Source: Poriferisphaera corsica (GTDB lineage Bacteria; Planctomycetota; Phycisphaerae; Phycisphaerales; Phycisphaeraceae). Taken from it: DNA of 64,000 nt. Under the pieces are notes generated by a model. It did not search any database and was not told where the DNA came from. It saw nothing but the letters and a program-made list of their open reading frames with translations. Of this stretch, positions 53,138-62,377 are shown in pieces (position 1 is the first letter of the stretch; every line of letters starts with the position of its first letter). Position numbers and translations under genes: made by a program. The stretch lies in assembly GCF_007747445.1 (NCBI RefSeq), contig NZ_CP036425.1, forward strand, positions 2,526,175 to 2,590,174, written 5' to 3'.

Positions 53138-54346
53138 TTGAAGGCAAATCGTCAAGGGAATGCAGGGAAACGCAAGCTGATTGTGTTGGGCTCGTCGGGT
53201 TCGATCGGTGAGAACACGCTAAAGGTTGTGGAGCATTTGAATGCGCACGATCTAGCGGATATTGATGTGGTGGGACTGGCGGTGGGGAGGCGTGTTGATG
53301 TACTGATCGAACAAGCGAAGCGATTTGGCGTGAAGCATGTTGCGGTGGGGGATGAGTCCCAGGTTGAGGCGGTGAAGGATGCGCTGCCTGGGATACAGGT
53401 TTTTGGTGGGGAGTTTGCGACGAAGGATTTGGTGGAGGCGGTTGAAGCGACGGATCTTGCGGCGGCTGTTGTTGGGTCGGCGGGCTTGCCGGCAACGATG
53501 GCGGCGATTGAGCGCGGGATGCGGATCAGCCTAGCGAATAAGGAAACACTGGTTGCGGCAGGTGAGTTGGTTTCGCCGTTGGTGCGGGAGCATGGCGCGG
53601 AATTGTTGCCGGTGGATTCGGAACATAGCGCAATTTTTCAATGTTTGCACGATCATCCGAACCGGATGGTCAAACGGATTGTATTAACTGCATCGGGTGG
53701 GCCGTTCCGTACGTGGGAAAAGGAAACGATTGAGGCGGCGACGGTTGAGCAAGCGCTTAAGCATCCGACATGGGAGATGGGACAGAAGATCACGATAGAT
53801 TCGGCGTCGATGATGAATAAGGCGTTAGAAATTATTGAGGCTCACTGGCTGTTTGACTTGCCGGGCGAGCAGATAGATGTGATTGTTCATCCGCAGAGTG
53901 TGATTCATAGCTTTGTGGAGTTTGTTGACAATTCGGTGCTGGCTCAATTGGGGCCTCCGGACATGAAGACGCCGATCCAGTATGCCTTGACGTATCCTGA
54001 GCGTGGATTGGGCGGTAGTGAGAAGATGGATTGGCGGACGTTGTCACAATTGACGTTTGAAGGGCCGGACGTTGAGCGATTTGGATCGCTGAAACTGGCG
54101 TACTCGGTAATCGAGGCTGGGGGAACGGCTGGAGCGATTTTTAACGCGGCGAATGAGGCGGCGGTGGCGGCGTTCTTGGGGAGACAGATCCCGTTTGGCC
54201 AGATTACGCGGCTGGTGACTGAGGCGCTGAGTGCGATTGAGTCGAAGCCTGTGGATAGTCTGGAGACGGTGATGGAGGCGGATCAGAAGGCGCGGGCGTA
54301 TGTTGATCAGCAGATTGGTCAATATGACGCGAATGGGGTTTTGTGA
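53138..54346 (+). CDS. dxr: 1-deoxy-D-xylulose 5-phosphate reductoisomerase
   Basis: Dxr makes 2-C-methyl-D-erythritol 4-phosphate in the MEP isoprenoid pathway. The 402-residue product has the NADPH motif LIVLGSSGSIGENTLKVVEH, ANKETLVAAGELV, LPVDSEHSAIFQCL (metal Asp/Glu), ASGGPFRTW, PTWEMGQKITIDSASMMNKA and LEIIEAHWLFD. The frame is open upstream to 53090, but a TTG at 53138 with AAGGG 7 bases upstream places the start just before the fold, so I use it. It is followed by rseP, a common neighbour in bacteria. Confidence 0.93.
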   Translation: MKANRQGNAGKRKLIVLGSSGSIGENTLKVVEHLNAHDLADIDVVGLAVGRRVDVLIEQAKRFGVKHVAVGDESQVEAVKDALPGIQVFGGEFATKDLVEAVEATDLAAAVVGSAGLPATMAAIERGMRISLANKETLVAAGELVSPLVREHGAELLPVDSEHSAIFQCLHDHPNRMVKRIVLTASGGPFRTWEKETIEAATVEQALKHPTWEMGQKITIDSASMMNKALEIIEAHWLFDLPGEQIDVIVHPQSVIHSFVEFVDNSVLAQLGPPDMKTPIQYALTYPERGLGGSEKMDWRTLSQLTFEGPDVERFGSLKLAYSVIEAGGTAGAIFNAANEAAVAAFLGRQIPFGQITRLVTEALSAIESKPVDSLETVMEADQKARAYVDQQIGQYDANGVL

Positions 54347-54541
54347 GGAAATGAGTCGGGTTTGAATGTTGGTGGGAGGGATGAGCCGACGAAATAAGGG
54401 TGCGATAATTGGGGGATGGTAGAATTTGGAGCGCTGTAAGAGCGAAAGCTTGAGAAGGCGAAATGAGTGAGCATTGCGAGATGCTGGAAATGAAATGATG
54501 CGGCGAGAGCTGCTGAGATATATTTGGAGCGATTGAAGCCG

Positions 54542-56602
54542 ATGGCTGTATTCTCTTTTATCAAGTTTCTGATTGGTTTTGGTTTTCTGATATTCGTCCA
54601 TGAGTTAGGACACTTTCTGGTTGCGAAGTGGGTGGGTATCAAGTGCCCTCAGTTTGCGATTGGATTTGGTACGGCGATGGTGTCGTGGCGTAAAGGGATT
54701 GGTTTGAAATTTGGCTCGACTGAGCCGGAGTATGAGAAGCAGATCTTGGCGCGGCTGCTTTCCGAGGGGAAGGTTGAGCCGGGCACGAAATTTGAGGATA
54801 TCGATAACCAGCTGAAGGATGATGCTGCGGAAGCGATTGGGTTGGGCGAAACCGAGTACAGGCTGAACTATCTGCCGTTAGGCGGGTATGTGAAGATGCT
54901 AGGGCAAGAGGATATGGATCCGAAGGCTCGGAGCGTTGACCCAAGGTCGTTTAATAACAAGCCGATCTGGGCGAGAGCTTGCGTGATTTCGGCGGGTGTT
55001 GTGATGAATGTTATTTTTGGATTTTTGTTCTTCATTCTGGCGTTCCAAATTGGCGTGAAGTTCCCACCAGCGATTGTTGGTGGTGTGTTGCCGGGGATGC
55101 CTGCGGCGACGACGTATGCTGAAGGACATGAGGACGCGGCGGGTTATCAAGGCTTGAAGGCTGGTGACAAGATTGTGTCGGTGGATGGGAAATCGATCAG
55201 CGAGATGTCGGATCTGAAGGTGGCAAGTGCGCTGAGTGATGGCGAGACGCCGCTGGTATTGAAGATTGATCGACCCGGTGAGAAAAATGAATTAACTTAC
55301 AAGATTAAGCCCAAGCCAAACTTTGCGATGGAAGGCTTACTAGGAATCGGAGTGGAAGATCCACGTACGACGACGGTCGGTTCGATTTTGCAGACAAGCT
55401 CTGCGTATGAGCAGGGTGTGCGTGCGGATATGGATTTGGTGGCGGTGAATGGGAAGCCGATTGAGAATTATGGGCAGCTTGTTTTGGCGCTCAATGCGTT
55501 AAAGGGGCAGCCGGGCGAGTTTGGGTTTAAGAGTGAGGATGGGAAAGAAGTCGTTGCTAAACTGCAAGGATCGCCGCGGCTTGAGTATGGTGGCGACGGG
55601 CTGGATCAGAATTTGGCGGGATTGATGCCAGCACTGATGGTGGGTGGGTTTAGTGAGAAAAATAGTGCGTTGAAAGAAGCGAAGGCTGAGGAAGGCGATT
55701 TGATCGCGAATGTGGGTGGTGTGGAATGGCCAACGCTGATGATGCTGCAGGCGAAATTGAAAGAGGTGGGTGACAAGCCGGTACAAGTGACGGTGATGCG
55801 AGATGGTGATTTGGTGGATCTGGGTGCGATCACGCCTCGGAAGGGCCTATTGGGCTTCCTGCCTGACTTGTATTTAGAGAAACCACTTGTAGCGCAGACA
55901 TTGCCAAACACACCTGCGGCTGATCTGCAGCTAAGCAGCGGGTCGTCGCTGGTTTCGATTGGGGGACAGAAGGTTGGGAGCTGGGGTGATATTCAAAGGC
56001 TCTTGTCTGAGGTGAAGGTTGGCGAGAATGGCGAAGCAAGTGTTGATGTGTCGTTCATGCTGAATGTTGCGGGGCAACCGATTGAGAATAAGCAAATGGT
56101 ACTTGATACGGCTGCAGCTCGCGGATTAGCGAATGCTGGCTGGCGGATCACGAATCAGATGTTCTTTGACACGCTGATGTTGCCGGTGATTGCGAAGAAT
56201 CCGATTGAGGCGGGCAAACTGGGGATGGTGAAGACGTGGCAGTTTACGGTGCAGACGTATCAGACGCTGGCTGGTCTGGCGCGAGGGACGGTTGGGATCA
56301 GTAATCTGCGTGGGCCGGTGGGGATTCTGGAAGTAGGCACGAAGACGGCATCAAGAGGCTACTCTTGGTTGTTCTTCTTCCTTGGGCTGATCAGTATCAA
56401 CTTAGCAGTGCTGAACTTCTTGCCGATCCCGATTGTGGACGGCGGGCATATTGTGTTCCTGATTATTGAGAAGATCAAGGGATCACCGGCGAGTCCGGCG
56501 GTGCAGATGGCGGCGTTGTACGTTGGCTTGGCACTGATCGGGATGGTGTTTGTGATCGTGACTTATCAGGATATCGTGAGAATTGCCAGCAGCATCTTTT
56601 GA
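54542..56602 (+). CDS. rseP: RIP metalloprotease RseP/RasP-like, with extra PDZ domains
   Basis: Site-2 protease family inner-membrane zinc metalloprotease that cleaves transmembrane segments, in E. coli the anti-sigma factor RseA. The 686-residue product has the catalytic HELGH motif near residues 20-24, LPLGGYVKMLGQED, and the third metal ligand motif LNFLPIPIVDGGH near the C-terminus. Several PDZ-like domains lie between (about residues 185-290, 290-350 and 440-520; for example GLKAGDKIVSVDGKSISEMS and QGVRADMDLVAVNGKPIENY). It is longer than E. coli RseP (about 450) because of an insert after the first helix (about residues 45-100) and the additional PDZ part. An ATG at 54542 is used; a TTG lies six codons upstream. 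Confidence 0.93.
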   Translation: MAVFSFIKFLIGFGFLIFVHELGHFLVAKWVGIKCPQFAIGFGTAMVSWRKGIGLKFGSTEPEYEKQILARLLSEGKVEPGTKFEDIDNQLKDDAAEAIGLGETEYRLNYLPLGGYVKMLGQEDMDPKARSVDPRSFNNKPIWARACVISAGVVMNVIFGFLFFILAFQIGVKFPPAIVGGVLPGMPAATTYAEGHEDAAGYQGLKAGDKIVSVDGKSISEMSDLKVASALSDGETPLVLKIDRPGEKNELTYKIKPKPNFAMEGLLGIGVEDPRTTTVGSILQTSSAYEQGVRADMDLVAVNGKPIENYGQLVLALNALKGQPGEFGFKSEDGKEVVAKLQGSPRLEYGGDGLDQNLAGLMPALMVGGFSEKNSALKEAKAEEGDLIANVGGVEWPTLMMLQAKLKEVGDKPVQVTVMRDGDLVDLGAITPRKGLLGFLPDLYLEKPLVAQTLPNTPAADLQLSSGSSLVSIGGQKVGSWGDIQRLLSEVKVGENGEASVDVSFMLNVAGQPIENKQMVLDTAAARGLANAGWRITNQMFFDTLMLPVIAKNPIEAGKLGMVKTWQFTVQTYQTLAGLARGTVGISNLRGPVGILEVGTKTASRGYSWLFFFLGLISINLAVLNFLPIPIVDGGHIVFLIIEKIKGSPASPAVQMAALYVGLALIGMVFVIVTYQDIVRIASSIF

Positions 56603-56991
56603 TGCGTCATTCTGATACATCACCTATACCGATTTTCGGAAGATTTCGCATAACTTGCATATAGTTCGACACTTGGTTCTGAGTGGCTGCTCATGACGTA
56701 AAAATGGCGGATGTATGGTGAAATGACAAGTATTGGGCTTTGCAAACAGCACTGGCCATAATATTGATGAAACGAAGGGCTGATACGTATGTTCGCGAGA
56801 AAACGTATTGGCCTTTATACTAGACGTTTTAAAGCGTCTTTCGTAATGAAGCCTAGGCTTTGCTGTGGGTTGATTACTTGACATCAGATGATATGACGAG
56901 TCAGCGGTATCGAGCTTTTTAGTTCGAATTTTGTGAATCATTACACACCTGACTCTGAGTGTTTAATCCCGTTTAAGGATAGAGGGAATCG
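56603..56991. other. Intergenic region before yidC
   Basis: The 389-base gap has no convincing gene. A GACG-N7-CGTC small stem lies near 56822-56838 and a TTGACA hexamer near 56878, but no well-spaced -10 box follows. AGAGGG before 56992 is the yidC ribosome binding site. Confidence 0.4.
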
Positions 56992-59190
56992 ATGAGGATT
57001 TTGGTACCCATAATTGCAGTCCTGTTGGGCTTGCTGTTCGCGGCAGCGTTTCTTTTCCAAGGCGCTGAAGATGAAGCTTTGGTGCAGGAACAGACTACAG
57101 CAATTGAGCAGCGTGAACAGGCAGAGGCGAAGGCTGTTGAGCAAATAAAGCGTGAGGTGGATGAGGTTAAGGCCGAGCCGCAGGTTGAAACGCCAATCGT
57201 GACAGAAGTTGCACCGATCGAAGGGTTGAAAGTACGCCAAGCAGCGATCTCTGAATCACAGACACTGGGTTCTGATGACACTAAAAGCGGATACAAACTT
57301 AAGGTTGAACTGTATCGCTGGGGTAGCGGCGTCAAGCGATTTACGCTGGCGGATTATGACCGCGTGACGGGGCCAACGGGTGTGCCTTACAGTGTTGAAG
57401 GCGAGCTGAAGACAAAAACTGGGCGTGATCAAGAGCTTAATGTGTTCCCATACACAGCGAACTCGATTCGTGTCAATGGGCAGGTGATTGAACTGTTCAA
57501 TAAGGCTTGGGAATCTTCAGAAGTGAAGATGATCACTGATGGCGAGCAAGTGACATATAGTCTTGTGATTGAGGATGGGGATGGAAATGACGTTGTTGAG
57601 GTGGTCAGAACGTACGTGCTGCCGAAGGATAGCTATAGCATTGAGCTGAAACAGCAGGTTGTTAATCTGAGCGGCAAACCGATTGATGTGCAATACGATC
57701 AGTATGCTCAAGGTGATGTGATTGATGATGGTGCGGCTTATCTTGGTGATAAGCGTCAGTTTTTGACGGCTTACTTTCCCAAGTCTGATCCATTACGTAC
57801 ACGGATTGTGACATATGACGGAATCCAGGATCGCCGTGCACTGTTGGAAGATTTTAAAAGTGCGGCTCAGAATGGTGATTCATCTCCAGCTGGGATTTGG
57901 CCAAACATTGACAATATTGAGTACGGGTCTGTGTTGGCGTGGTTTGCTGCGGAAAACCGATATTTTTCGGTTGTGACGTCTGCAGATGTGTCGAAGGATG
58001 TCACGAAGCCAAGTGATGTGACGCCAATTCAAGAAGTATTCCCAGAGATCAAGACGCATGTTGTGCCTTCGTTTAAGCAAGATATGCAGACAGAGCATCC
58101 GGGGCGCATTGTGATCTTTGGGATGGAATCTCAGAAAACACAGTTGCAACCGGGTGAGGTTGATGATTTAAGTATTTCGATTTTTGCGGGGCCACGGCTT
58201 TCATCACTGTTCAACCAGGCACCTTACGAGGCAATGGCTTTTGATGATATGGTGCGTTATGTGTTGGGCTGCACGTGGTGTACTTTCCAGCCTTTGGCGC
58301 GTGCGTTGCTTTGGTTCCTGACAGTGATTCATGCAATCGTGATGGACTGGGGTATCGCGATTATTATCCTCGTACTGATTGTCCGATTGGTGCTTCATCC
58401 GATCACGCGTCGCTCGCAAATCAACATGATGAAGATGGGTAAGCAGATGCAGGCAATTCAGCCTGAGATGGAAAAACTGAAAAAGAAATATGCGGATGAC
58501 AGTAGTAAACTCCAGCCGGAGATGATGAAACTTTATAAAGAGAAACACATCAATCCGTTTAATATGCTGGGCTGTTTGCCGATGTTCTTGCAGATGCCGA
58601 TCTGGGTGGCATTGTATGCGATGCTTTATTACGCAATCGAATTACGTGGACAGCCCGCGTTTTACAATGTGTTTAACAGCATTAGTCAAATGTTTGGAGG
58701 GGATTGGCAGTTCTTGACGAGTTTGTCGAGCCCTGACCGGTTTATCTCGTTGTTTGCAGACCAGAAACCAATTCAGTTGATCTTTATCACACTGGATTAT
58801 TCTTCGATCAATATTTTGCCTTTGTTGATGGGTGTAGTATTTTTCGTTCAACAGAAATTCACCACTCCGCCAGCAACGACGGATCAAGCACGCCAACAAC
58901 AGAAGATGATGAAGTTTATGGTGTTGTTGTTCCCACTGTTTTTGTATTCAGCACCGTCAGGTTTAACGCTCTATATTCTTGCGTCGACTTCAGCAGGTAT
59001 TGTTGATAGTTACTTTGTGCGGAAACATGTGCGTGAGCTTGAAGAACGTGGTGAATTATTTACGCCGCGGAAAACGAAACCTAAAAAATCTGGTGGGTTT
59101 ATGGATCGCATGCAGAAAGTTCTGGAAGAAAAACAGAAGAAGATGCAGCAACCAGACCAAGGCAATCGTAAGCCACCAAAGCGTAAATAA
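56992..59190 (+). CDS. yidC: Membrane protein insertase YidC
   Basis: YidC inserts and folds proteins in the inner membrane, with or without SecYEG. The 732-residue product has an N-terminal helix (ILVPIIAVLLGLLFAAAFLF), a large periplasmic beta-sandwich domain (about residues 75-415) and the conserved C-terminal insertase core of five helices. Core segments include AIIILVLIVRLVLHPITRRS, NPFNMLGCLPMFLQMPIWVA, PLLMGVVFFVQQKF and LLFPLFLYSAPSGLTLYILA. The C-terminal tail is rich in Lys, Gln and Pro. It is longer than E. coli YidC (548), mostly in the N-terminal linker and the loop before the fourth helix. mnmE and smpB follow on the same strand, as in many bacteria. Confidence 0.95.
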   Translation: MRILVPIIAVLLGLLFAAAFLFQGAEDEALVQEQTTAIEQREQAEAKAVEQIKREVDEVKAEPQVETPIVTEVAPIEGLKVRQAAISESQTLGSDDTKSGYKLKVELYRWGSGVKRFTLADYDRVTGPTGVPYSVEGELKTKTGRDQELNVFPYTANSIRVNGQVIELFNKAWESSEVKMITDGEQVTYSLVIEDGDGNDVVEVVRTYVLPKDSYSIELKQQVVNLSGKPIDVQYDQYAQGDVIDDGAAYLGDKRQFLTAYFPKSDPLRTRIVTYDGIQDRRALLEDFKSAAQNGDSSPAGIWPNIDNIEYGSVLAWFAAENRYFSVVTSADVSKDVTKPSDVTPIQEVFPEIKTHVVPSFKQDMQTEHPGRIVIFGMESQKTQLQPGEVDDLSISIFAGPRLSSLFNQAPYEAMAFDDMVRYVLGCTWCTFQPLARALLWFLTVIHAIVMDWGIAIIILVLIVRLVLHPITRRSQINMMKMGKQMQAIQPEMEKLKKKYADDSSKLQPEMMKLYKEKHINPFNMLGCLPMFLQMPIWVALYAMLYYAIELRGQPAFYNVFNSISQMFGGDWQFLTSLSSPDRFISLFADQKPIQLIFITLDYSSINILPLLMGVVFFVQQKFTTPPATTDQARQQQKMMKFMVLLFPLFLYSAPSGLTLYILASTSAGIVDSYFVRKHVRELEERGELFTPRKTKPKKSGGFMDRMQKVLEEKQKKMQQPDQGNRKPPKRK

Positions 59191-59203
59191 ATGCTGATGT
59201 GAT

Positions 59204-60646
59204 ATGAGAGAAAGTCACTCAAATCTAAATTCCAATGCCAGTGCTCGCAGTCACCATGCGAGCACTGGTTGTTCATTGAATGATATAGGCAAACTCAATC
59301 GCTCTGAAACTATTGTTGCAGTGAGTTCAGCTCCGGGACAATCCGCTAGAGGTTTGGTCAGGCTATCTGGTAATGACGCGGTAAAAATTGCTTTGAAGTT
59401 ATGCGATTTTGATAGCGAATTGAAAGAACGAACGATATGTGTGGGCAAACTCAAAGACTTGGGTTTTGCGTGTGCAGTTACATTTTTACCGGGGCCAGGC
59501 AGCTATACCGGTGATGACACGATCGAAGTGCAATTGCCAAGTCATCCTGCATTGTTGGAATTCATCATGCAGCGCTCGATTGGATTGGGAGCAAGGCTTG
59601 CGGAGCCAGGTGAATTTACGTTTCGAGCGTTTGCTTGTGGCAAACTTGATTTGACTCAGGCGGAAGGTATTGCGGCAACAATATCAGCAGCATCGGATGG
59701 ACAACTGCATGCTGCAGAAATGCTAAAAAATGGCAAGTTGGGTTCCTTTGCATTTGAGATTGTGAACCATCTTTCTATTCAGCTCGCCCTAGTCGAAGCT
59801 GGGATTGATTTTGTTGATCAGGAAGATGTTATTCCAATCAAACCGAATCAACTCGAAAGCAATCTCAATAAAATTTGGCATCAATTGCAGGAACTCTTAA
59901 AAGCAAGTCGATCTTGGGGTGCGGTTGAATCTATGCCACGCGTTGTGCTAGTTGGTGAGCCTAGTGTGGGTAAGAGCACTCTTTTTAATGCGATGCTTGG
60001 TAAACCGCGAGCTGTGATTAGTGCGATGCCAGGCACCACGAGAGATATTCTCGCAGAACCTACAATGATTCATTCATCACTTGAAGTGATGCTGATCGAT
60101 ATTGCGGGTTTGGATCATGTTGACAGTTCGATTGATGAGCACGCACAAGAAGCTGCTCAGCAAGCTATTGATGGAGCGGATCTGGTGCTCTGTGTAAGCG
60201 ATCCATCCTGTAAGCAATCGTTCTTTGATCATATCGCTCCCCGAACACCTAAGCTCTATGTACAGAATAAAAGCGATTTATTTGAGACTAGTCGCCACAC
60301 AATTAACAACGATCAAATGATACAGATCAGCGCATTAGAGCATACAGGGCTTGAGCATCTAAGAAAGAAAATCACGGCTCATCTTCGAAATCGCGCGACT
60401 AGTGCTCATGCGGAACAGCTAACCTTGCAGCCTCGCCATGAAGCAGCTATTCGGAGTACAATTGCATGCCTTCAAGAAGCGATTGATTTATTAGAAAACC
60501 AGATCAATGAATCTAGGATTTTTGATATTGAATTGATCGCAAGCGCAATGAGAGAAGCATTGGATGAAATGGCAGCGTTGGGTGGTGAAATGACACCTGA
60601 TGATGTCATTGGACACGTATTTTCGAGTTTCTGTGTCGGAAAATAG
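59204..60646 (+). CDS. mnmE: tRNA modification GTPase MnmE
   Basis: MnmE (TrmE) is the GTPase partner of MnmG in making cmnm5U in tRNA. The 480-residue product has the folate-binding N-terminal domain (about residues 36-150; GPGSYTGDDTIEVQLPSHPA, EPGEFTFRAFACGKLDLTQA), a helical domain, and the inserted G domain. G1 is GEPSVGKST, G2 AMPGTTRDI, G3 DIAG (usually DTAG) and G4 NKSD. The catalytic C-terminal FCVGK is intact. The first 30 residues (Ser/Asn-rich) are extra and may be mis-called leader; the fold proper starts near NRSETIVAVSS. It lies 13 bases after yidC. Confidence 0.94.
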   Translation: MRESHSNLNSNASARSHHASTGCSLNDIGKLNRSETIVAVSSAPGQSARGLVRLSGNDAVKIALKLCDFDSELKERTICVGKLKDLGFACAVTFLPGPGSYTGDDTIEVQLPSHPALLEFIMQRSIGLGARLAEPGEFTFRAFACGKLDLTQAEGIAATISAASDGQLHAAEMLKNGKLGSFAFEIVNHLSIQLALVEAGIDFVDQEDVIPIKPNQLESNLNKIWHQLQELLKASRSWGAVESMPRVVLVGEPSVGKSTLFNAMLGKPRAVISAMPGTTRDILAEPTMIHSSLEVMLIDIAGLDHVDSSIDEHAQEAAQQAIDGADLVLCVSDPSCKQSFFDHIAPRTPKLYVQNKSDLFETSRHTINNDQMIQISALEHTGLEHLRKKITAHLRNRATSAHAEQLTLQPRHEAAIRSTIACLQEAIDLLENQINESRIFDIELIASAMREALDEMAALGGEMTPDDVIGHVFSSFCVGK

Positions 60647-60688
60647 GTGTATGATGTAAGGCAAAAGTATTTTAATTTGAGATAAGTG

Positions 60689-61186
60689 ATGGCAAAAAAG
60701 CATAAAAAGAAACATAAAAACGAAAGTCAAACACGGCGAATTGTCAATCGTCGTGCGTACCATGACTACCATATCAGTGATAAACTGGAATGTGGGATTT
60801 CGTTGCAGGGTTCTGAAGTAAAGTCGATTCGTGATGGCCAAGCATCCATCGCAGAGGGTTATGCGACAGTCGATGAAAAAGAATTGCTGCTAAAGCTCGT
60901 TAATTGTGAAATATCGAAATATCCTCACGCTGGTGTCCATCAACATGAACCTAAGCGTGTGCGAACTCTTTTAGCACATAAAAAACAGATCAAGCAGTTA
61001 GCAAATAAGACACGCGAGAAAGGTGTTACGATTGTGCCTTTGGCGATGTATTTCACAAGTCGCGGCATTGTAAAAATCGAGATTGGATTAGGACGTGGTA
61101 AAAGAGCTCATGATAAACGGCATGATATAAAGGAGCGTGATGCTGATCGCTCTATTCGACGCGCCATGACGAAGAGACATTTATAG
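60689..61186 (+). CDS. smpB: SsrA-binding protein SmpB
   Basis: SmpB binds tmRNA and starts trans-translation on stalled ribosomes. The 165-residue product has the SmpB core: IVNRRAYHDYHISDKLECGI, SLQGSEVKSIRDGQASIAEG, YPHAGVHQHEPKRVRTLLAH and TIVPLAMYFTSRGIVKIEIG. The C-terminal GRGKRAHDKRHDIKERDADR tail enters the mRNA channel. A Lys/His-rich start (KKHKKKHKNESQ) precedes it. The ATG 60689 is used; GTG at 60686 is possible. ssrA itself is not in the window. Confidence 0.95.
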   Translation: MAKKHKKKHKNESQTRRIVNRRAYHDYHISDKLECGISLQGSEVKSIRDGQASIAEGYATVDEKELLLKLVNCEISKYPHAGVHQHEPKRVRTLLAHKKQIKQLANKTREKGVTIVPLAMYFTSRGIVKIEIGLGRGKRAHDKRHDIKERDADRSIRRAMTKRHL

Positions 61187-61188
61187 CA

Positions 61189-62364
61189 ATGTTTCACACG
61201 AACCCAAAACAACATATATTTTTTATTGCTTTCACGGAAAGCTTAGCTGCGATTTTTTTAGAACGTGGCTTTTATTTTTATGCGAGTGATGTACTTGCAT
61301 ACTCCTCACTGAACAATCTTTGGTTGGCATTTTGTTTTGGCATCGTGTACGCGATAGGCGCTCTGTTCAGCCATGGTATAACCAAAAAGATTGATGAACG
61401 CAGTGTATTATTGATCTCATTCACTGGATTGATCTTTTTTACGATCATGCTCGCATTTACATCAAGCATGCTAGGAATATTCTTGTGTTTTTCGATGATT
61501 GGCTTGTTTACAGGGATAAAGTGGCCGGTTGTTGAAGCGTATGTTGGCGCGGGTAACTCGGGCAAGGAGATGTTTAAAACTGTTGGGCATTTTAATATAA
61601 CATGGGCAGCGGCTGCGCCGATTGCATTGATCCTGACTGGCTTTTTAGTCGGTTCAAGTAGTCCTTTGCTATTTTTCGTAGCGGCAATCGTGACGCATTT
61701 TATCTCTATTATTTTTTGCTTGAAGCTTGTAAATAAGCCGCGACAACTTTCTGTTGAAATACACGAGACAACTATCAAGAATCGTGTAGAGCGGTACACA
61801 TTGTTATTACGGGCTAGTCGCGCATCCATGATACTAAGCTACATCTTACTATTTTTGCTAGCACCATTGCTGCCTAGTGTATTTTTACGATTGGGGTATT
61901 CGGTCGAGTTTAGTGCAGGTATGTCAGGCTTTTTAGATATTACACGCGTTGTTTCTTTTGTAATCCTCGGCGGGCTAACAATCTGGCATGGACGCTCATC
62001 TCCTCTATTTTTGATGATCATTATATTGCCCGTTGGATTTTTACTTATCTTGATGAGCGATAATCTCATGATGATCATATTGGGTGAAATTCTATTTGGG
62101 CTAGCATCAGGGTTAATATATTTTGGTGCATTGTATTATGCATTATCGATAAAAAATGCTGCGGTAGATGCTGGTGGCGCACATGAAAGTATTATTGGGG
62201 CTGGATTCGCGATAGGCCCATTAGTTGGCATTATTGGTAGAAATTTATCTTCTAGCAATGATGACAATACCGGCATCATTTTATGCATCATACCAATCAT
62301 TATTATCTCGACGTGCATCGCAATGTTCTATCTTTATCGTTTGCACAAAATGAATATACGGTAA
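61189..62364 (+). CDS. Major facilitator superfamily transporter
   Basis: The 391-residue polytopic protein has about 11-12 hydrophobic helices in two halves joined by a basic central loop (NKPRQLSVEIHETTIKNRVE). The start (FIAFTESLAAIFLERGFYFY) and the GIVYAIGALFSHGITKKIDE segment resemble an MFS motif-A loop (G-x-x-x-D/K-R-x-x-R type, here HGITKKIDERSVL). The substrate is unknown. It starts 2 bases after smpB and is likely translationally coupled. It converges on the photolyase gene 13 bases away. Confidence 0.75.
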   Translation: MFHTNPKQHIFFIAFTESLAAIFLERGFYFYASDVLAYSSLNNLWLAFCFGIVYAIGALFSHGITKKIDERSVLLISFTGLIFFTIMLAFTSSMLGIFLCFSMIGLFTGIKWPVVEAYVGAGNSGKEMFKTVGHFNITWAAAAPIALILTGFLVGSSSPLLFFVAAIVTHFISIIFCLKLVNKPRQLSVEIHETTIKNRVERYTLLLRASRASMILSYILLFLLAPLLPSVFLRLGYSVEFSAGMSGFLDITRVVSFVILGGLTIWHGRSSPLFLMIIILPVGFLLILMSDNLMMIILGEILFGLASGLIYFGALYYALSIKNAAVDAGGAHESIIGAGFAIGPLVGIIGRNLSSSNDDNTGIILCIIPIIIISTCIAMFYLYRLHKMNIR

Positions 62365-62377
62365 ATGATTACGCATT

